A DNA stretch of 33,306 nt from Microvirga soli (GCF_016734765.1 NZ_JAERQE010000046.1:1-33306); one strand, 5' to 3'; counted from the first letter of the stretch, positions 16,131 to 25,100 are shown. Notes: generated by a model not told the origin, from the sequence alone. Numbers and translations are program-made.

Positions 16131-16461
16131 TGGTTGGTCACTTGATCTCCTCGAGACTCGGGAGAGTGCCAGATGCTAGTTCGCAATAGCTACAATCATT
16201 ACCGTTAGATCGAATGCGCTTTGCCCTACTCGCGAGTTCTGGCATCAAACTGAAGGTCCGGAACTGGCAGATACTGTTGAAAAGCTCCGTAAGTGCCGTT
16301 TTCGGGTGCTTGACGTACAGGATGCTGGGCCTGATCTGGCGATAGGCCCTAGTAAAAGACCGACGCAGCAGCGCCTGGGACTTTTTCAACATTGGGTAAT
16401 GGGGCGGCTCTCCCTGGATGCCGATAACATCGGCTGGCCACGTGCACAGGAGAGACAAGCC
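16131..16461. repeat. IS-remnant-like region with imperfect inverted ends
   Basis: No convincing gene; a minus-strand frame (16138-16458) has no ribosome-binding site. CTGTTGAAAAGCTCC (16274-16288) and GGACTTTTTCAACAT (16378-16392) are inverted copies matching at 12 of 15 positions. They enclose about 90 bases and are typical of IS5-like ends or a miniature remnant. GCCGAT-AAC-ATCGGC (16420-16434) is a short hairpin just before the transposase. The 12-base GAAGGTCCGGAA (16252-16263) recurs inverted at 26722-26733. Confidence 0.45.
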
Positions 16462-17475
16462 ATGGACTACTACGCTGGTTTAGATGTCTCGATGAACGAG
16501 ACCCACATCTGTGTGGTCGAGCGGGATGGAAGCGTTGTTCTGCAGGCGAAGGCCTCCAGCACCCCAGAAGCGATCGCCGGCGTGCTGGAGACGGCACCCG
16601 CCTGCCAGACGATCGTGCTCGAGACCGGCCGCATGGCGCCGATGCTCTTCCATGGCCTGGCCGCCCTCGGGCTGCCGGTGATCTGCATCGAGAGCCGGCA
16701 GGCCTACCAGGCGCTTAAATCTCTGGCGACGCACAAGACCGACCGCAACGATGCCCGCGGGCTGGCCCATCTCGCCCGCACCGGCTTCTTCAAGCCCGTC
16801 CACGTCAAATCGCTGCCGGCTCATGCGGTGCGCGCCCTGATCATCGCCCGCAAGAAGCTGGTCGGGCAGCGCGTCACCCTGGAGAACCAGATCCGCGGCC
16901 TCGCGGTGGTGTTCGGAGTCCGCTTGCCCCGCGGGTTGAGCCCGCGCTTTACCGAGCAGGTGATCCAAGCCAGCCAAGAGATTGCAGGTCTATCGAGCGC
17001 CAGGCACGGCCTGCTTGCAGCCCGCAAGGCCGTTCTGGAAGCGGTCGTGACAATCGACCGTGACATGCGCCTGCTAGCCCGTTCGTCACAGGCCTGCCAG
17101 CGGCTGATGACTATCCCCGGTGTGGGGCAACTAACGGCCCTGGCCTTTGTTGCCACCATCGATGCACCGGAGCGCTTCCGCCGATCGCGGGATGTGGGAG
17201 CCTATCTCGGCCTCATGCCGCGGCGCTTCCAGTCGGGCGAGATCGACTATATCGGCAGCATCTCGAAGTGCGGCGACCGGCGGGTGCGAACCCTGTTGTA
17301 CGAGGCCGCCAACGTGATGCTGACGCGCTACCGCGGGGCCTTGGCTCTCAAGGAGTGGGCGCTGGGCATTGCCCGGCGATCGACGATGAGGTAGGCGCGC
17401 GTGGCGCTGGCCCGCCGATTGGCGATCATCATGCAGGCCATGCTCCGGCACGGCACCACCTTCCAGGCAGCTTAG
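16393..17475 (+). mobile_element. IS110-family insertion sequence, boundaries uncertain
   Basis: The transposase gene with its amber codon (16462-17475) defines the element. IS110-family elements have no obvious terminal inverted repeats and usually leave no target duplication, so the exact ends cannot be set by eye. I use the end of the left-hand remnant as the left limit and the original stop as the right limit. A CGGCACGTGCCG palindrome at 17724-17735 lies farther right and may or may not belong to it. Confidence 0.55.
16462..17475 (+). pseudogene. IS110-family transposase with premature amber codon
   Basis: The ATG at 16462 opens MDYYAGLDVSMNETHICVVE, the N-terminal DEDD (RuvC-like) domain. 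KTDRNDARGLAHLA is the next acidic motif, and the C-terminal Transposase_20 domain reads LMTIPGVGQLTALAFVATI then DVGAYLGLMPRRFQSG. The frame meets TAG at 17392-17394 after RRSTMR. Beyond it the same frame runs on as ARVALARRLAIIMQAMLR to a normal stop at 17473-17475. Related transposases read Lys at this spot (AAG to TAG). The lost 27 residues are the conserved C-terminal end, so activity is doubtful unless the amber codon is suppressed. AGGAGAG precedes the start. Confidence 0.85.
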
Positions 17476-18003
17476 GAGGAGCAACGGAAACAGGTCGAGC
17501 CGAGCTCCCGAGCGGAGCGCTGCCCAAGGGAGGGCGTGGAAGACGACGCCGACTTTGTCGCATGCGGCCTGTGCCAAGGGTCGACTGCGGTTTCAACCAA
17601 GTCGCTCCACCCCAGCTGACCCCATCAAGTGCCCTGGAGCACGCAGAGAACGCAGAAACCCTTTGGGATCGCAAAACCGCTCAGGATCGGAGGGCTGCCC
17701 CTCGACCCATTAGAGAACGAAATCGGCACGTGCCGGACAGGAAGCGTACTTCTGCAATGCCAGGATAGATCCCTACTACCGGCATTCACTACTAAATCGG
17801 TTCGGTCAGTTACAGACTGATATCGGGGGAGATCAACAATGCTCTGATCCCATGTCTGCGCCGGAGCGCTTACATCTTTTCAGCGATCCTGCAACCTGGT
17901 GCGCATGGATGCGGTGTCGACCATGCTCTAGAGAATCGGGCGAGCGGCGGGAGAGGAGAGTTCGCGAAGGTTCACGAGAAGACCTTATCCGTTAAACCGA
18001 AAT
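17476..18003. other. Non-coding gap between the IS110 element and the second ABC operon
   Basis: About 530 bases with no convincing gene on either strand. It contains the palindrome CGGCACGTGCCG (17724-17735) and probably part of the IS110 right end. Nothing else is recognised. Confidence 0.4.
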
Positions 18004-18038
18004 GGTCGTCCCAGGCGTAAGATTGGCCAAGGACGACC
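18004..18038 (-). terminator. Possible stem-loop at the end of the second ABC operon
   Basis: GGTCGTCC (18004-18011) pairs with GGACGACC (18031-18038), an 8-base perfect stem with a 19-base loop, 23 bases beyond the stop of the binding protein gene on the minus strand. There is no strong T-run after it. It could end or stabilise the transcript. Confidence 0.45.
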
Positions 18039-18061
18039 TGCATGGTCAAGAACGCGTCGGC

Positions 18062-19000
18062 CTACTTCAACATGGACGTGACGTTATCTTTGGTCACGCG
18101 GTCAATGCCGGCATACACGATGTCCTGGACCTTTTCACCCTTCTTGAGCTGCAGAAGGATATCCATCGCCTTCTCGCCCATTTCATAGGGGCGTTGGCCC
18201 ACGAGAGCATTCGCATAACCATCGCGCAGCAGTTCGAGTTGCACCTTCAGGGTGTCCGCCACCACGAGGGTAAACTTGCCTTGGTCCATTGCGCTCTTGT
18301 TCTTGTTCACGAAGCTCTTGTACGCTTCGGGAACGAACATCGGCCAACCACCTACCGGCACGATAGCAGCGAGGTCCGGGTTAGCGGTCTTCAGATCCTG
18401 CATCTGCTGCACGGCAAGTGCCAAATCGTCATTGCAATAGGTAGGCGAGCCGGACGCTTCCGTCCATTTGGAGCCTTTCAGCGCGTCGCGAACGCCCTCG
18501 ACGCGTTCCTTCAGGTTGGCAGCGGCAGGTCCGCCGGACACCATGGCGAATTTGCCGCCGTCCGGCCGCATCTTCAGGAGTTCCTCGCCGAGCGCGCGCC
18601 CCATGGCCCGGTTGTCGGTTCCCACATGAGCCTGGCGTGCGGAGTTGGGAGCATCCGCGTCGAACGTGATGACCGGAATGCCCGCATCGCGTGCTGCCTT
18701 GATCACGCGCACCGCCGCGGCGGCATCCGACACGGAGATGGCGATACCGTCGACTTTCTGGCTGATCAGGTCCTGAATGATCTGGGCTTGGCTCGCCGGC
18801 TCATGCTCAACAGGGCCTTTGTAAATGCATTCGACGTTCCCGAGCTCTTTCGCCCGCTTCATGCACCCATCGCGGGAGAGATCGAAATAGGGGTTGTTCA
18901 TCGCCTTCGGGACGATGGCGAATTTGTAGGTCTGTTGGGCCGCTGCGGGGGCTGTCAAAGCGGCTGCAGCGATCGCGGCAAGGATCAGGCGTTTTATCAT
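18062..19000 (-). CDS. Sugar ABC transporter periplasmic binding protein (RbsB-like)
   Basis: This 312-residue protein has a clear signal peptide (MIKRLILAAIAAAALTAPAAA, then QQTY). The type-I binding fold starts with KFAIVPKAMNNPYFDLSRDG and continues with DLISQKVDGIAISVSDAAAA and IPVITFDADAP, the usual hinge and ligand-side segments of pentose and hexose binders. AGGAGGAAGAAG is an excellent ribosome-binding site. It is the last gene of a three-gene importer (ATPase, permease, binding protein), an order like the Frc-type importers of rhizobia. The ligand is unknown. It is unrelated at close range to the binding protein of the plus-strand operon. Confidence 0.9.
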   Translation of the reverse strand: MIKRLILAAIAAAALTAPAAAQQTYKFAIVPKAMNNPYFDLSRDGCMKRAKELGNVECIYKGPVEHEPASQAQIIQDLISQKVDGIAISVSDAAAAVRVIKAARDAGIPVITFDADAPNSARQAHVGTDNRAMGRALGEELLKMRPDGGKFAMVSGGPAAANLKERVEGVRDALKGSKWTEASGSPTYCNDDLALAVQQMQDLKTANPDLAAIVPVGGWPMFVPEAYKSFVNKNKSAMDQGKFTLVVADTLKVQLELLRDGYANALVGQRPYEMGEKAMDILLQLKKGEKVQDIVYAGIDRVTKDNVTSMLK

Positions 19001-19095
19001 GTCTTCTTCCTCCTGGTTGATGGTGGCCTGATGGTTAGGGTCTCATAACCGACTTCTGTCGTCCGGCTGTTCAAAGCTGCTTTCGAAGGCAGTGT

Positions 19096-20145
19096 CTAAG
19101 ATGCCATTCGCAAGGTACGCAGACGGTCGACCAGAACTGCTAGGATGATGATCGCGCCGACGAGCACGATCTGCCAATAAGCGTTGATGCCCGCGAGAAC
19201 GAGACCATTGCGAATGACTTCGATAAGAAGAGCCCCGATTACGGCTCCGGCCGGACCTCCGATGCCGCCGTTAAGATTGGCGCCGCCGATGACGGCTGCC
19301 GCGATGATCGTCAACTCGTAGCCTGTCGCCAGATTGGCAGGAGCCGAGCCGAGCCATCCCAGCATCAGGATTCCGGCAAAGCCCGCGAAGAGGGCGGACA
19401 AGACGTATACTGCAATCTTCACCCGCTCGATAGCGACACCAGTAAGAGCTGCTGCCTTCTCGTTTCCCCCTAAGGCGAAAACATGCCGTCCGAACGCCGT
19501 GTGATGAAGAGCGATACCAATGATGATTGCAAGTATGAGGAGATAGATGATGGCCACCGGCACGCCGGCGATGTCGCCGTCGGTGATGCCGTAGAAGAGA
19601 TCGACATCCGGTCCGGTCGGAGCTTGCCCCCGCCCTTCCGTGACCGCATAAGCAAGGCCACGCACGATGGAGAGCATACCCAGCGTCGTGACAAAGGGTG
19701 AGAGGCCGATCCGTGCGATCAACAGTCCATTGGCTAAGCCAACGAGCAGAGCGACGCCGAGGCCAGCACCTAGCGACACCAGCATCCCAGCAATCGGAAC
19801 GCTGTCGAATGCAGTGCCGCTCACGGTTTGCATGACGATGGCACAGGTAATGGCCGAAAGCGCCATGGTGGAGCCCACGGATAGGTCTATGCCGCCAGTG
19901 ACGATCACGAGCGTGACTCCGAGAGTCACGATACCTACGAACGAGAAGTTCTTCGCCACGTTGGCTAGGTTGCCCGAGCTTAGAAAGGCCGAACTCAGGA
20001 AGGACATTACAATCATGATCGCGATGAGGGCAGCCGCGACATAGGCCGTTTGGCTCGCGAAGAAGCCGCGTCGCCACCAGCGGGTTCGCCCCACATTCGA
20101 GAAGTCGCTCGTCTGAGAGCCGGTTGCTGGAGATAGCTCGCTCAT
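19096..20145 (-). CDS. Sugar ABC transporter permease (RbsC-like)
   Basis: This 349-residue BPD_transp_2 permease has about 9-10 helices, with GGIDLSVGSTMALSAITCAI and AAAVIGGANLNGGIGGPAGA as family signatures. The ATG at 20145 shares its A with the ATPase stop (TGATG) and is preceded by AAGGAGG, so I prefer it to the GTG one codon earlier. The overlap implies coupled translation with the ATPase. One permease only, so a homodimer is expected, unlike the plus-strand importer. The N-terminal 35 residues before the first helix are polar and cytoplasmic. Confidence 0.92.
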   Translation of the reverse strand: MSELSPATGSQTSDFSNVGRTRWWRRGFFASQTAYVAAALIAIMIVMSFLSSAFLSSGNLANVAKNFSFVGIVTLGVTLVIVTGGIDLSVGSTMALSAITCAIVMQTVSGTAFDSVPIAGMLVSLGAGLGVALLVGLANGLLIARIGLSPFVTTLGMLSIVRGLAYAVTEGRGQAPTGPDVDLFYGITDGDIAGVPVAIIYLLILAIIIGIALHHTAFGRHVFALGGNEKAAALTGVAIERVKIAVYVLSALFAGFAGILMLGWLGSAPANLATGYELTIIAAAVIGGANLNGGIGGPAGAVIGALLIEVIRNGLVLAGINAYWQIVLVGAIIILAVLVDRLRTLRMAS

Positions 20146-20885
20146 CACGCCGCCTCCTTGGCGCCCGTAATCAGCGCAGTGATTTCCTCGGGGCTCGATT
20201 GCCCAATCGGCTTGTCAGCGACCTTCGTTCCGCGCCGCATGACGATCACCCGTTCACAGACCGAGAACACATCGGGCATACGGTGCGAGATCAGGATGAC
20301 GGCAATCCCCGCATCGCGTAACCGGCGGATGAGATCGAGGACCTCGGCTACTTGGCGAACCGAGATGGCGGCCGTCGGCTCATCCATGAGAATAAGCTTG
20401 GCCTTGGCGAGCCTCGTGCGTGCAATCGCCACGGCCTGCCGCTGGCCGCCCGACATAGCGCGGACGACATCATCGGGGCGCGTCTCGGATTTCAGTTCGC
20501 GAAACAGGTCCGCTGTCCGTTGGTTCATGGCCGCGTGATCTAGGAAAGAGAAGGGGCCGACCCTGCGCTTTAGCTCGCGCCCGAGGAATACGTTGGCGGC
20601 AGCCGTTAGGTTATCGGCAAGGGCCAGATCCTGATAAACGACTTCGATCCCAATGGATCGGGCATCGATTGGCTTCGTGAAGTGAACCTCCTGGTTCTCG
20701 AACAGGATCCTGCCATGGGAGGGGGGGAAGTTGCCCGCGATGATTTTCACGAGGGTCGATTTGCCAGCGCCATTGTCACCCATGAGGCCAACGACCTCAC
20801 CAGGCTTGATCGTGAGGTTGACATGGGAAAGAGCCCGAATGGCGCCGAATTCCTTCCCGACGTCCTGCAGAACGAGGAGCGACAA
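20145..20885 (-). CDS. Sugar ABC transporter ATP-binding protein (single domain, FrcA-like)
   Basis: This 246-residue protein has a single ATPase domain. Walker A is GDNGAGKST (about 37-45), the signature reads MSGGQRQAVAIAR, Walker B is LILMDEPTAAIS and the switch His is in LISHRMPDV. Most sugar importers of this class use a double-domain ATPase; single-domain versions are typical of the FrcA type. The start is TTG at 20885 with GGGAGGGAAG about 4 bases upstream, an uncommon but well-supported start. It is the first gene of its operon, so its promoter is in 20886-21390. Confidence 0.92.
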   Translation of the reverse strand: MSLLVLQDVGKEFGAIRALSHVNLTIKPGEVVGLMGDNGAGKSTLVKIIAGNFPPSHGRILFENQEVHFTKPIDARSIGIEVVYQDLALADNLTAAANVFLGRELKRRVGPFSFLDHAAMNQRTADLFRELKSETRPDDVVRAMSGGQRQAVAIARTRLAKAKLILMDEPTAAISVRQVAEVLDLIRRLRDAGIAVILISHRMPDVFSVCERVIVMRRGTKVADKPIGQSSPEEITALITGAKEAA

Positions 20886-21391
20886 GCTTCTTCCCTCCCT
20901 TGCACTCTAGGCTTCTCGCCTGGGCGGCATCTTTGCGCCGTCGCGGATCAAAGCACGAGATCCTGTGCAATGTCATCTGCTACTTCGGTTGTGACAGACT
21001 CAACTGCCACAATTAGAGAGTATGCTAGCACTCATCTCACGTTGATGGCACTCACTGCAAAATCTGTCTTTTCGCAGGTGATCAAATTCTCCCCCTCACG
21101 AAGTATCACCTCCTTGTTCCACACAAACCCTTCGTGTGGACTATCGCAATCCCCCTTTTGTTCGCCATTCGGGAGTTAGCGTCGTCCGATCAGCCCGTAA
21201 ATAAGGAAGGTCTGGATTTAGCACGGGCCTGACCTTAGCTTTACTTTCACAATGTTGGGATGAGCGGGCCTTCGTTCAGGCCTCCGGTACTACCGAGCTT
21301 GGCACCGGGCGGACCTTGCCTGAATTTCCGCATAGGCGGGATGAGCGGACACTTACACGGTTGCGCTTAAAGGCCATTCCTGATCGAGGCC
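20886..21391. promoter_or_regulatory. Upstream region of the second ABC operon with overlapping hairpins
   Basis: About 500 bases without a convincing gene, between the TTG-started ATPase gene and the IS1182 left end. It should contain the operon promoter. CCACAC and GTGTGG (21119-21139) form a hairpin. An alternative pairing CACGAAG (about 21098-21104) with CTTCGTG (about 21130-21136) uses some of the same bases, so the two are mutually exclusive. The repeated phrase GGGATGAGCGG near 21257 and 21338 may be an IS-flank remnant. Confidence 0.4.
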
Positions 21392-22963
21392 GTGTGGAAA
21401 CGCGCTTGCTGAACAAGGATGCTGATCGCTGTTTTGCGAGAGCCATGATCGCGCCTCGGTAGATGATGGGGTTCAGACCGCCAGAGCCTTCAGCAGGGGC
21501 CCGACACCCAGAATGCTGATCATCCGCTTCAGGTTGTAAGCCAGCACGTGCAGGCTCATCTCGGTTTTGACCTTCTCCAGCGTCTTCATCAGGAAATGGG
21601 TACTGCCCATCCAGGCCTTGATGGTCCCAAACGGATGCTCCACCGTCTGCCGGCGAATGAGCATAGCCTCTGGCATGCGCTCCAGCCGGTCCTGCATGCG
21701 GTCGAGCACATCCTCGTGCTGCCAGCGCTTCACCCGCTTGTGCGTGTCCGGCGTGCAGCGGGGCTTGTGCGCACAGGTCGGACAGGCGGTGAGGTTGCGG
21801 TAGTGGTCAATGGTGTCCCGGCGGTCTGAGCGCACCTTGCCCCTGGTCAGATGCTGGCCCGCCGGGCAGGTGTAGCGGTCATGCTCGGCGTCGTAGATGA
21901 AGTCCTGCCCGGTAAACAGGCCCCGTTTGGTGTTGCCGCAGGTCTGGGTCTTGGGAACATAGGGCAGGACACCGCTGCCCTCGCAGGCCAGCACCTCGTC
22001 ACCGCTGTAGTAGCCGCGATCCGCCAGCACGGTGAGCTCCTCACAGGCCATCACAGCCCGGGCGTGCTGTCCCATCGCCAGCAGTTGCGTGCGGTCGTTG
22101 CCGACATTGGTCACCTCGTGCGCCACGATGAGATGGTGCTCGGCCTCCACTGCCATCTGGACGTTGTAGCCGACGATGCCGGTGCCCTTGCCGCTGGTGG
22201 CCATGGAGCGGGCATCGGGATCCGTGAGAGAGATCTGCTGGTCGGGCGCAGCCTCCACCTGCTGTTCCATCTCCTTCAGAGACTGCATCGCCCGGCGCAG
22301 GCCCGCGATCTTCTGCTTCAGGCGGGTTGTCCTGGCCTCGGTCTCCGCGCCAGCCTGCCGGTCGGCGCGATCCAGTGCGGCCAGGTAGCGGGCGATGCCA
22401 GCCTCGACCTGCTCGATGCGCTTGGCCACCTTGGCCACGGTGAAATTCTTATCGCGGTTGTTGACGGCCTTGAACTTGGAGCCATCAAGGGCGACGACGG
22501 CCCGGGTGAACAGGTTGAGCTGGCGGCACAGCCCGATGAACTGCGCACAGGCCGCGCGGATGGCTGGTCCATTGTCGCGGCGGAAGTCGGCGATGGTCTT
22601 GAAGTCGGGCATCAGGCGGCCGGTCAGCCAGATCAGTTCGAGGTTGCGCTGGGTCTCGCGTTCCAGGCGGCGGCTGGACGGGACGCGGTTGAGGTAGCCG
22701 TAGATGTAGATCTTGAGCAGGGTGGCGGGATGATACGACGGCCGGCCTGTTGCCTCCGGCACGATGCCGGCAAAGCCGAGGGCCACCAGATCCAGCTCGT
22801 CCACGAAGGCCTCGATGATGCGCACAGGATTGTCGGGCGCCACATAGTCGTCCAGGCAATCAGGAAGCAGGGTAGCCTGCCGGCGGTCGTCCCCTTCAAC
22901 GAAACGCTTCATCGCGACCTCCGCTGATCTGCATCAGCTTAGCAGATCAACGCGTTTCCACAC
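21392..22963 (-). mobile_element. IS1182-family insertion sequence with matching inverted ends
   Basis: GTGTGGAAACGCG (21392-21404) and CGCGTTTCCACAC (22951-22963) are perfect inverted repeats of 13 bases flanking one transposase gene. Immediately outside, the left side reads GGCC and the right side AGGC, so the terminal repeats may extend a few bases with mismatches. No clear direct target duplication was seen at the ends. The length of about 1.57 kb fits the family. Confidence 0.85.
21473..22912 (-). CDS. IS1182-family transposase
   Basis: This 479-residue DDE transposase is intact from ATG to stop. The N-terminal DUF772-like part runs from FVEGDDRRQATLLPDCLDDY to IYGYLNRVPSSRRLERET, with WLTGRLMPDFKTIADFR. 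VVALDGSKFKAVNNRDKNF carries the first catalytic Asp, EELTVLADRGYYSGDEV the second, and RRQTVEHPFGTIKAWMG the final Glu. A cysteine cluster (TACPTCAHKPRC) is normal for the family. As sequenced, the element should be mobile. It sits upstream of the minus-strand sugar importer and may have separated it from its former neighbours. Confidence 0.94.
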   Translation of the reverse strand: MKRFVEGDDRRQATLLPDCLDDYVAPDNPVRIIEAFVDELDLVALGFAGIVPEATGRPSYHPATLLKIYIYGYLNRVPSSRRLERETQRNLELIWLTGRLMPDFKTIADFRRDNGPAIRAACAQFIGLCRQLNLFTRAVVALDGSKFKAVNNRDKNFTVAKVAKRIEQVEAGIARYLAALDRADRQAGAETEARTTRLKQKIAGLRRAMQSLKEMEQQVEAAPDQQISLTDPDARSMATSGKGTGIVGYNVQMAVEAEHHLIVAHEVTNVGNDRTQLLAMGQHARAVMACEELTVLADRGYYSGDEVLACEGSGVLPYVPKTQTCGNTKRGLFTGQDFIYDAEHDRYTCPAGQHLTRGKVRSDRRDTIDHYRNLTACPTCAHKPRCTPDTHKRVKRWQHEDVLDRMQDRLERMPEAMLIRRQTVEHPFGTIKAWMGSTHFLMKTLEKVKTEMSLHVLAYNLKRMISILGVGPLLKALAV

Positions 22964-23252
22964 AGGCTGGACCCATTTCGGACCTTTAACCTTCAGCCTA
23001 CTTTCATAGCAGATTGGTTCCCATCCACGACAGGGATATCGTCCTGTGCACGCGCCAAAGGACATGGAGCATCAGCAGGAAGGCTGCGTTCATTGGATTG
23101 TCTTGAGTGATGGCATGCCGGGCACGAACAGGCGTTCCCGCTGGGAATGAGCCGAGGTGAACGTGGATTCAACTGCTTCCGGTTAAGTTCGAGCCAAGCC
23201 AAATCCTTGAGAGCAAAAATTGGGCGGAACACTGGATATTGAATTCGGGGCG

Positions 23253-25100
23253 TTAGCCAGGAGAGCAATGTTTGCTCTTCATCGGCATGATCGTGACCTC
23301 CCCGCCAGGGGCCGCGACGAATCCGATCCCCGCCCGCTCCAAGGTGCCGCGGATGGCCAGCAGAATCCGACCATCGTGGCTCTGTTCGTTCTCAACCCGT
23401 CGGATCGTCGAGACCGATACACCTGCCTTTTCCGCCAGCTCGCGAACCGACCATCCAAGAATGCCCCGAGCAGCCCGCACCTGCCACGACGTGAGCGGGC
23501 CATTGGCATGAGGTGGGAGAACCCCTTGCGGCGGGACGACGAACGTTCCCTCGGGCTCACGGCCTGGGTCGGCGATCCGCTGTGCGGCACCCACCCATTC
23601 GACTGGGGTGCCTTCCTCATTGAGCACGGGAGCAATGCTACTCCTGAACCAATGGTATTCGCCGGTCCTATCCCGAACACGGTACTCGTAAGACGACACC
23701 AGGCGCGTGTCCATGATACGCTGCACGGTCTCGTGAATCCGCTCCCGGTCGGCGGGATGGAGCGCGTTGAGCCAACCCCAATCTTGAATCTGACCGATGT
23801 CTTGCCCCGTCCAGGCCCGCCACTCGGGCGAGTCGGAAACCCTCCCGCCAGGACTGAAAGTCCAGACAAAATCGCCTGCGGCCTTCATGAGCGCCCGATG
23901 ACGGGTATCGAGTTCCCGCAAGGCTCTCCTGGTTTCCTGGCTCGCGAACTCCGCTTCCTTCTGGGACGTCATATTGAAGGTGATGCCGATCACGTGATCC
24001 GCGCCGCCATACGCGGCTGGCATGACCCTGACCCGCGAGCGAAGCCAGACAACCCTGCCGTCGTTATTGGTGCGTCGGTACTCGGCGCTAAATGCTTTGC
24101 CTGAGTGCCGCGTGGCCCGTACCAGGGCCTCGATCTTCGCTCGGTCGTCAGGATGGATGCTGCTCTGAAACTCCTCGACCGTTTCCGAACCGACACCGAG
24201 GATGTCTTGGGCGTTGGCCGACCGTGTCACCTGCCCGGTTTCAAGGTTGAAATCCCAGGTGACCATGGGACCTTCAAAGTGAGCTTGGCGCAATCGCTCC
24301 TCATGAACACGCAGCAGTTCTTCCATCTCCCGTTTGGCGTGAATGTCCTCGGCGGTCCCGACCCATTCCCGAACCGGTCCGTCCTGCGGCTTGATCGGCA
24401 CCGCCTTGCAAAGCACCCAGCGGTATTGGCCGCTCCGATGCTGGAGGCGAAAGCTCATCTCGAAGTACGAGCCGATCCGCACCGCCTCATCCCAGGTGGC
24501 TCCGACGGCATCGACGTCCTTGGGGTGGATCGCGGCGAGCCACCCCCGGCCTGTGCAGTCGTTGACGGGCCGGCCCGTGAAGTTGGCCCAGGACTGCGCC
24601 TCGATGGCGTCTCCTTGGGAGGTCGCCCGCCATTCACCGATGCTGCTGGCCAAGGCCAGAGCGCGATAGCGCTCCTCCCGGGCGGACAGCTCCAATTGGG
24701 CTTCACGGATGTTCGTGATGTCGATCAGCATGCCCGCGGCCCAACTGGCCTTGCCGGCTGGGTCGTGGAAGACCTCTCCCTTGCTGGCGACCCACCGCAC
24801 GGTGCCCTGCGGCTGAATGATGCGAAACTCGGAGTCGATGTATTGGCCGCGGTCGGCCAGAACTTGGCCGGCGGCGGGGCTCCGCGCTCGATCCTCGGGA
24901 TGTACCATCCGTAGGAAGAGATCGTAGGATGGTGCCACAGACCGAGGCTCCAGACCCATGACGCGGAACAAGCCGGCCGACCATGTGACCTCGCCGGTGT
25001 TGCAGTCCCATTCCCAATAGCCAAAGGGAGGCTGGGCCTTGCCGTGGTCGATCAGATCCGGACCGTCATGTGTCTGGGCAGCGTTATTCATCGGCTTCAT
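23253..25100 (-). CDS. Multi-PAS sensor fused to an XRE-type helix-turn-helix
   Basis: I place the start at the ATG at 25100 (615 residues); an open frame to 25382 adds sequence without PAS character. PAS_3-type units are recognisable at about 15-125 (GYWEWDCNTGEVTWS), 135-255 (RALALASSIGEWRATSQ, then WVGTAEDI), 260-370 (TWDFNLETGQVTRSAN) and 385-500 (DFVWTFSPGGRVSDSPEWRA, then WVGAAQRI). PAC-like ends follow each. After a short linker, residues about 540-600 form a Cro/C1-type domain (TSWQVRAARGILGWSVREL then AEKAGVSVSTIRRVEN). There is no kinase, GGDEF, EAL or HisKA domain. So it should be a one-component regulator binding DNA in response to a PAS ligand. No signal peptide or membrane segment is present. 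Ligand and target are unknown. Confidence 0.85.
   Translation of the reverse strand: MKPMNNAAQTHDGPDLIDHGKAQPPFGYWEWDCNTGEVTWSAGLFRVMGLEPRSVAPSYDLFLRMVHPEDRARSPAAGQVLADRGQYIDSEFRIIQPQGTVRWVASKGEVFHDPAGKASWAAGMLIDITNIREAQLELSAREERYRALALASSIGEWRATSQGDAIEAQSWANFTGRPVNDCTGRGWLAAIHPKDVDAVGATWDEAVRIGSYFEMSFRLQHRSGQYRWVLCKAVPIKPQDGPVREWVGTAEDIHAKREMEELLRVHEERLRQAHFEGPMVTWDFNLETGQVTRSANAQDILGVGSETVEEFQSSIHPDDRAKIEALVRATRHSGKAFSAEYRRTNNDGRVVWLRSRVRVMPAAYGGADHVIGITFNMTSQKEAEFASQETRRALRELDTRHRALMKAAGDFVWTFSPGGRVSDSPEWRAWTGQDIGQIQDWGWLNALHPADRERIHETVQRIMDTRLVSSYEYRVRDRTGEYHWFRSSIAPVLNEEGTPVEWVGAAQRIADPGREPEGTFVVPPQGVLPPHANGPLTSWQVRAARGILGWSVRELAEKAGVSVSTIRRVENEQSHDGRILLAIRGTLERAGIGFVAAPGGEVTIMPMKSKHCSPG

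Noticed and set aside
16138..16458. Minus-strand frame of 106 residues before the IS110 transposase
   Set aside because: No ribosome-binding site or family pattern; it crosses the inverted remnant ends, so it is more likely chance or a relic.
18002..19048. Plus-strand open frame of 348 residues opposite the sugar binding protein
   Set aside because: Shadow of the RbsB-like gene on the other strand, which has a signal peptide and ribosome-binding site.
21851..22927. Plus-strand open frame of 358 residues inside the IS1182 element
   Set aside because: Antisense shadow of the intact transposase, with no recognisable domain.
22993..23268. Minus-strand frame of 91 residues downstream of the multi-PAS gene
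   Set aside because: No start signal and no recognisable domain; overlaps the end of the regulator gene.
24105..24914. Plus-strand open frame of 269 residues opposite the multi-PAS gene
   Set aside because: Shadow of the PAS-coding frame; no motifs and no ribosome-binding site.
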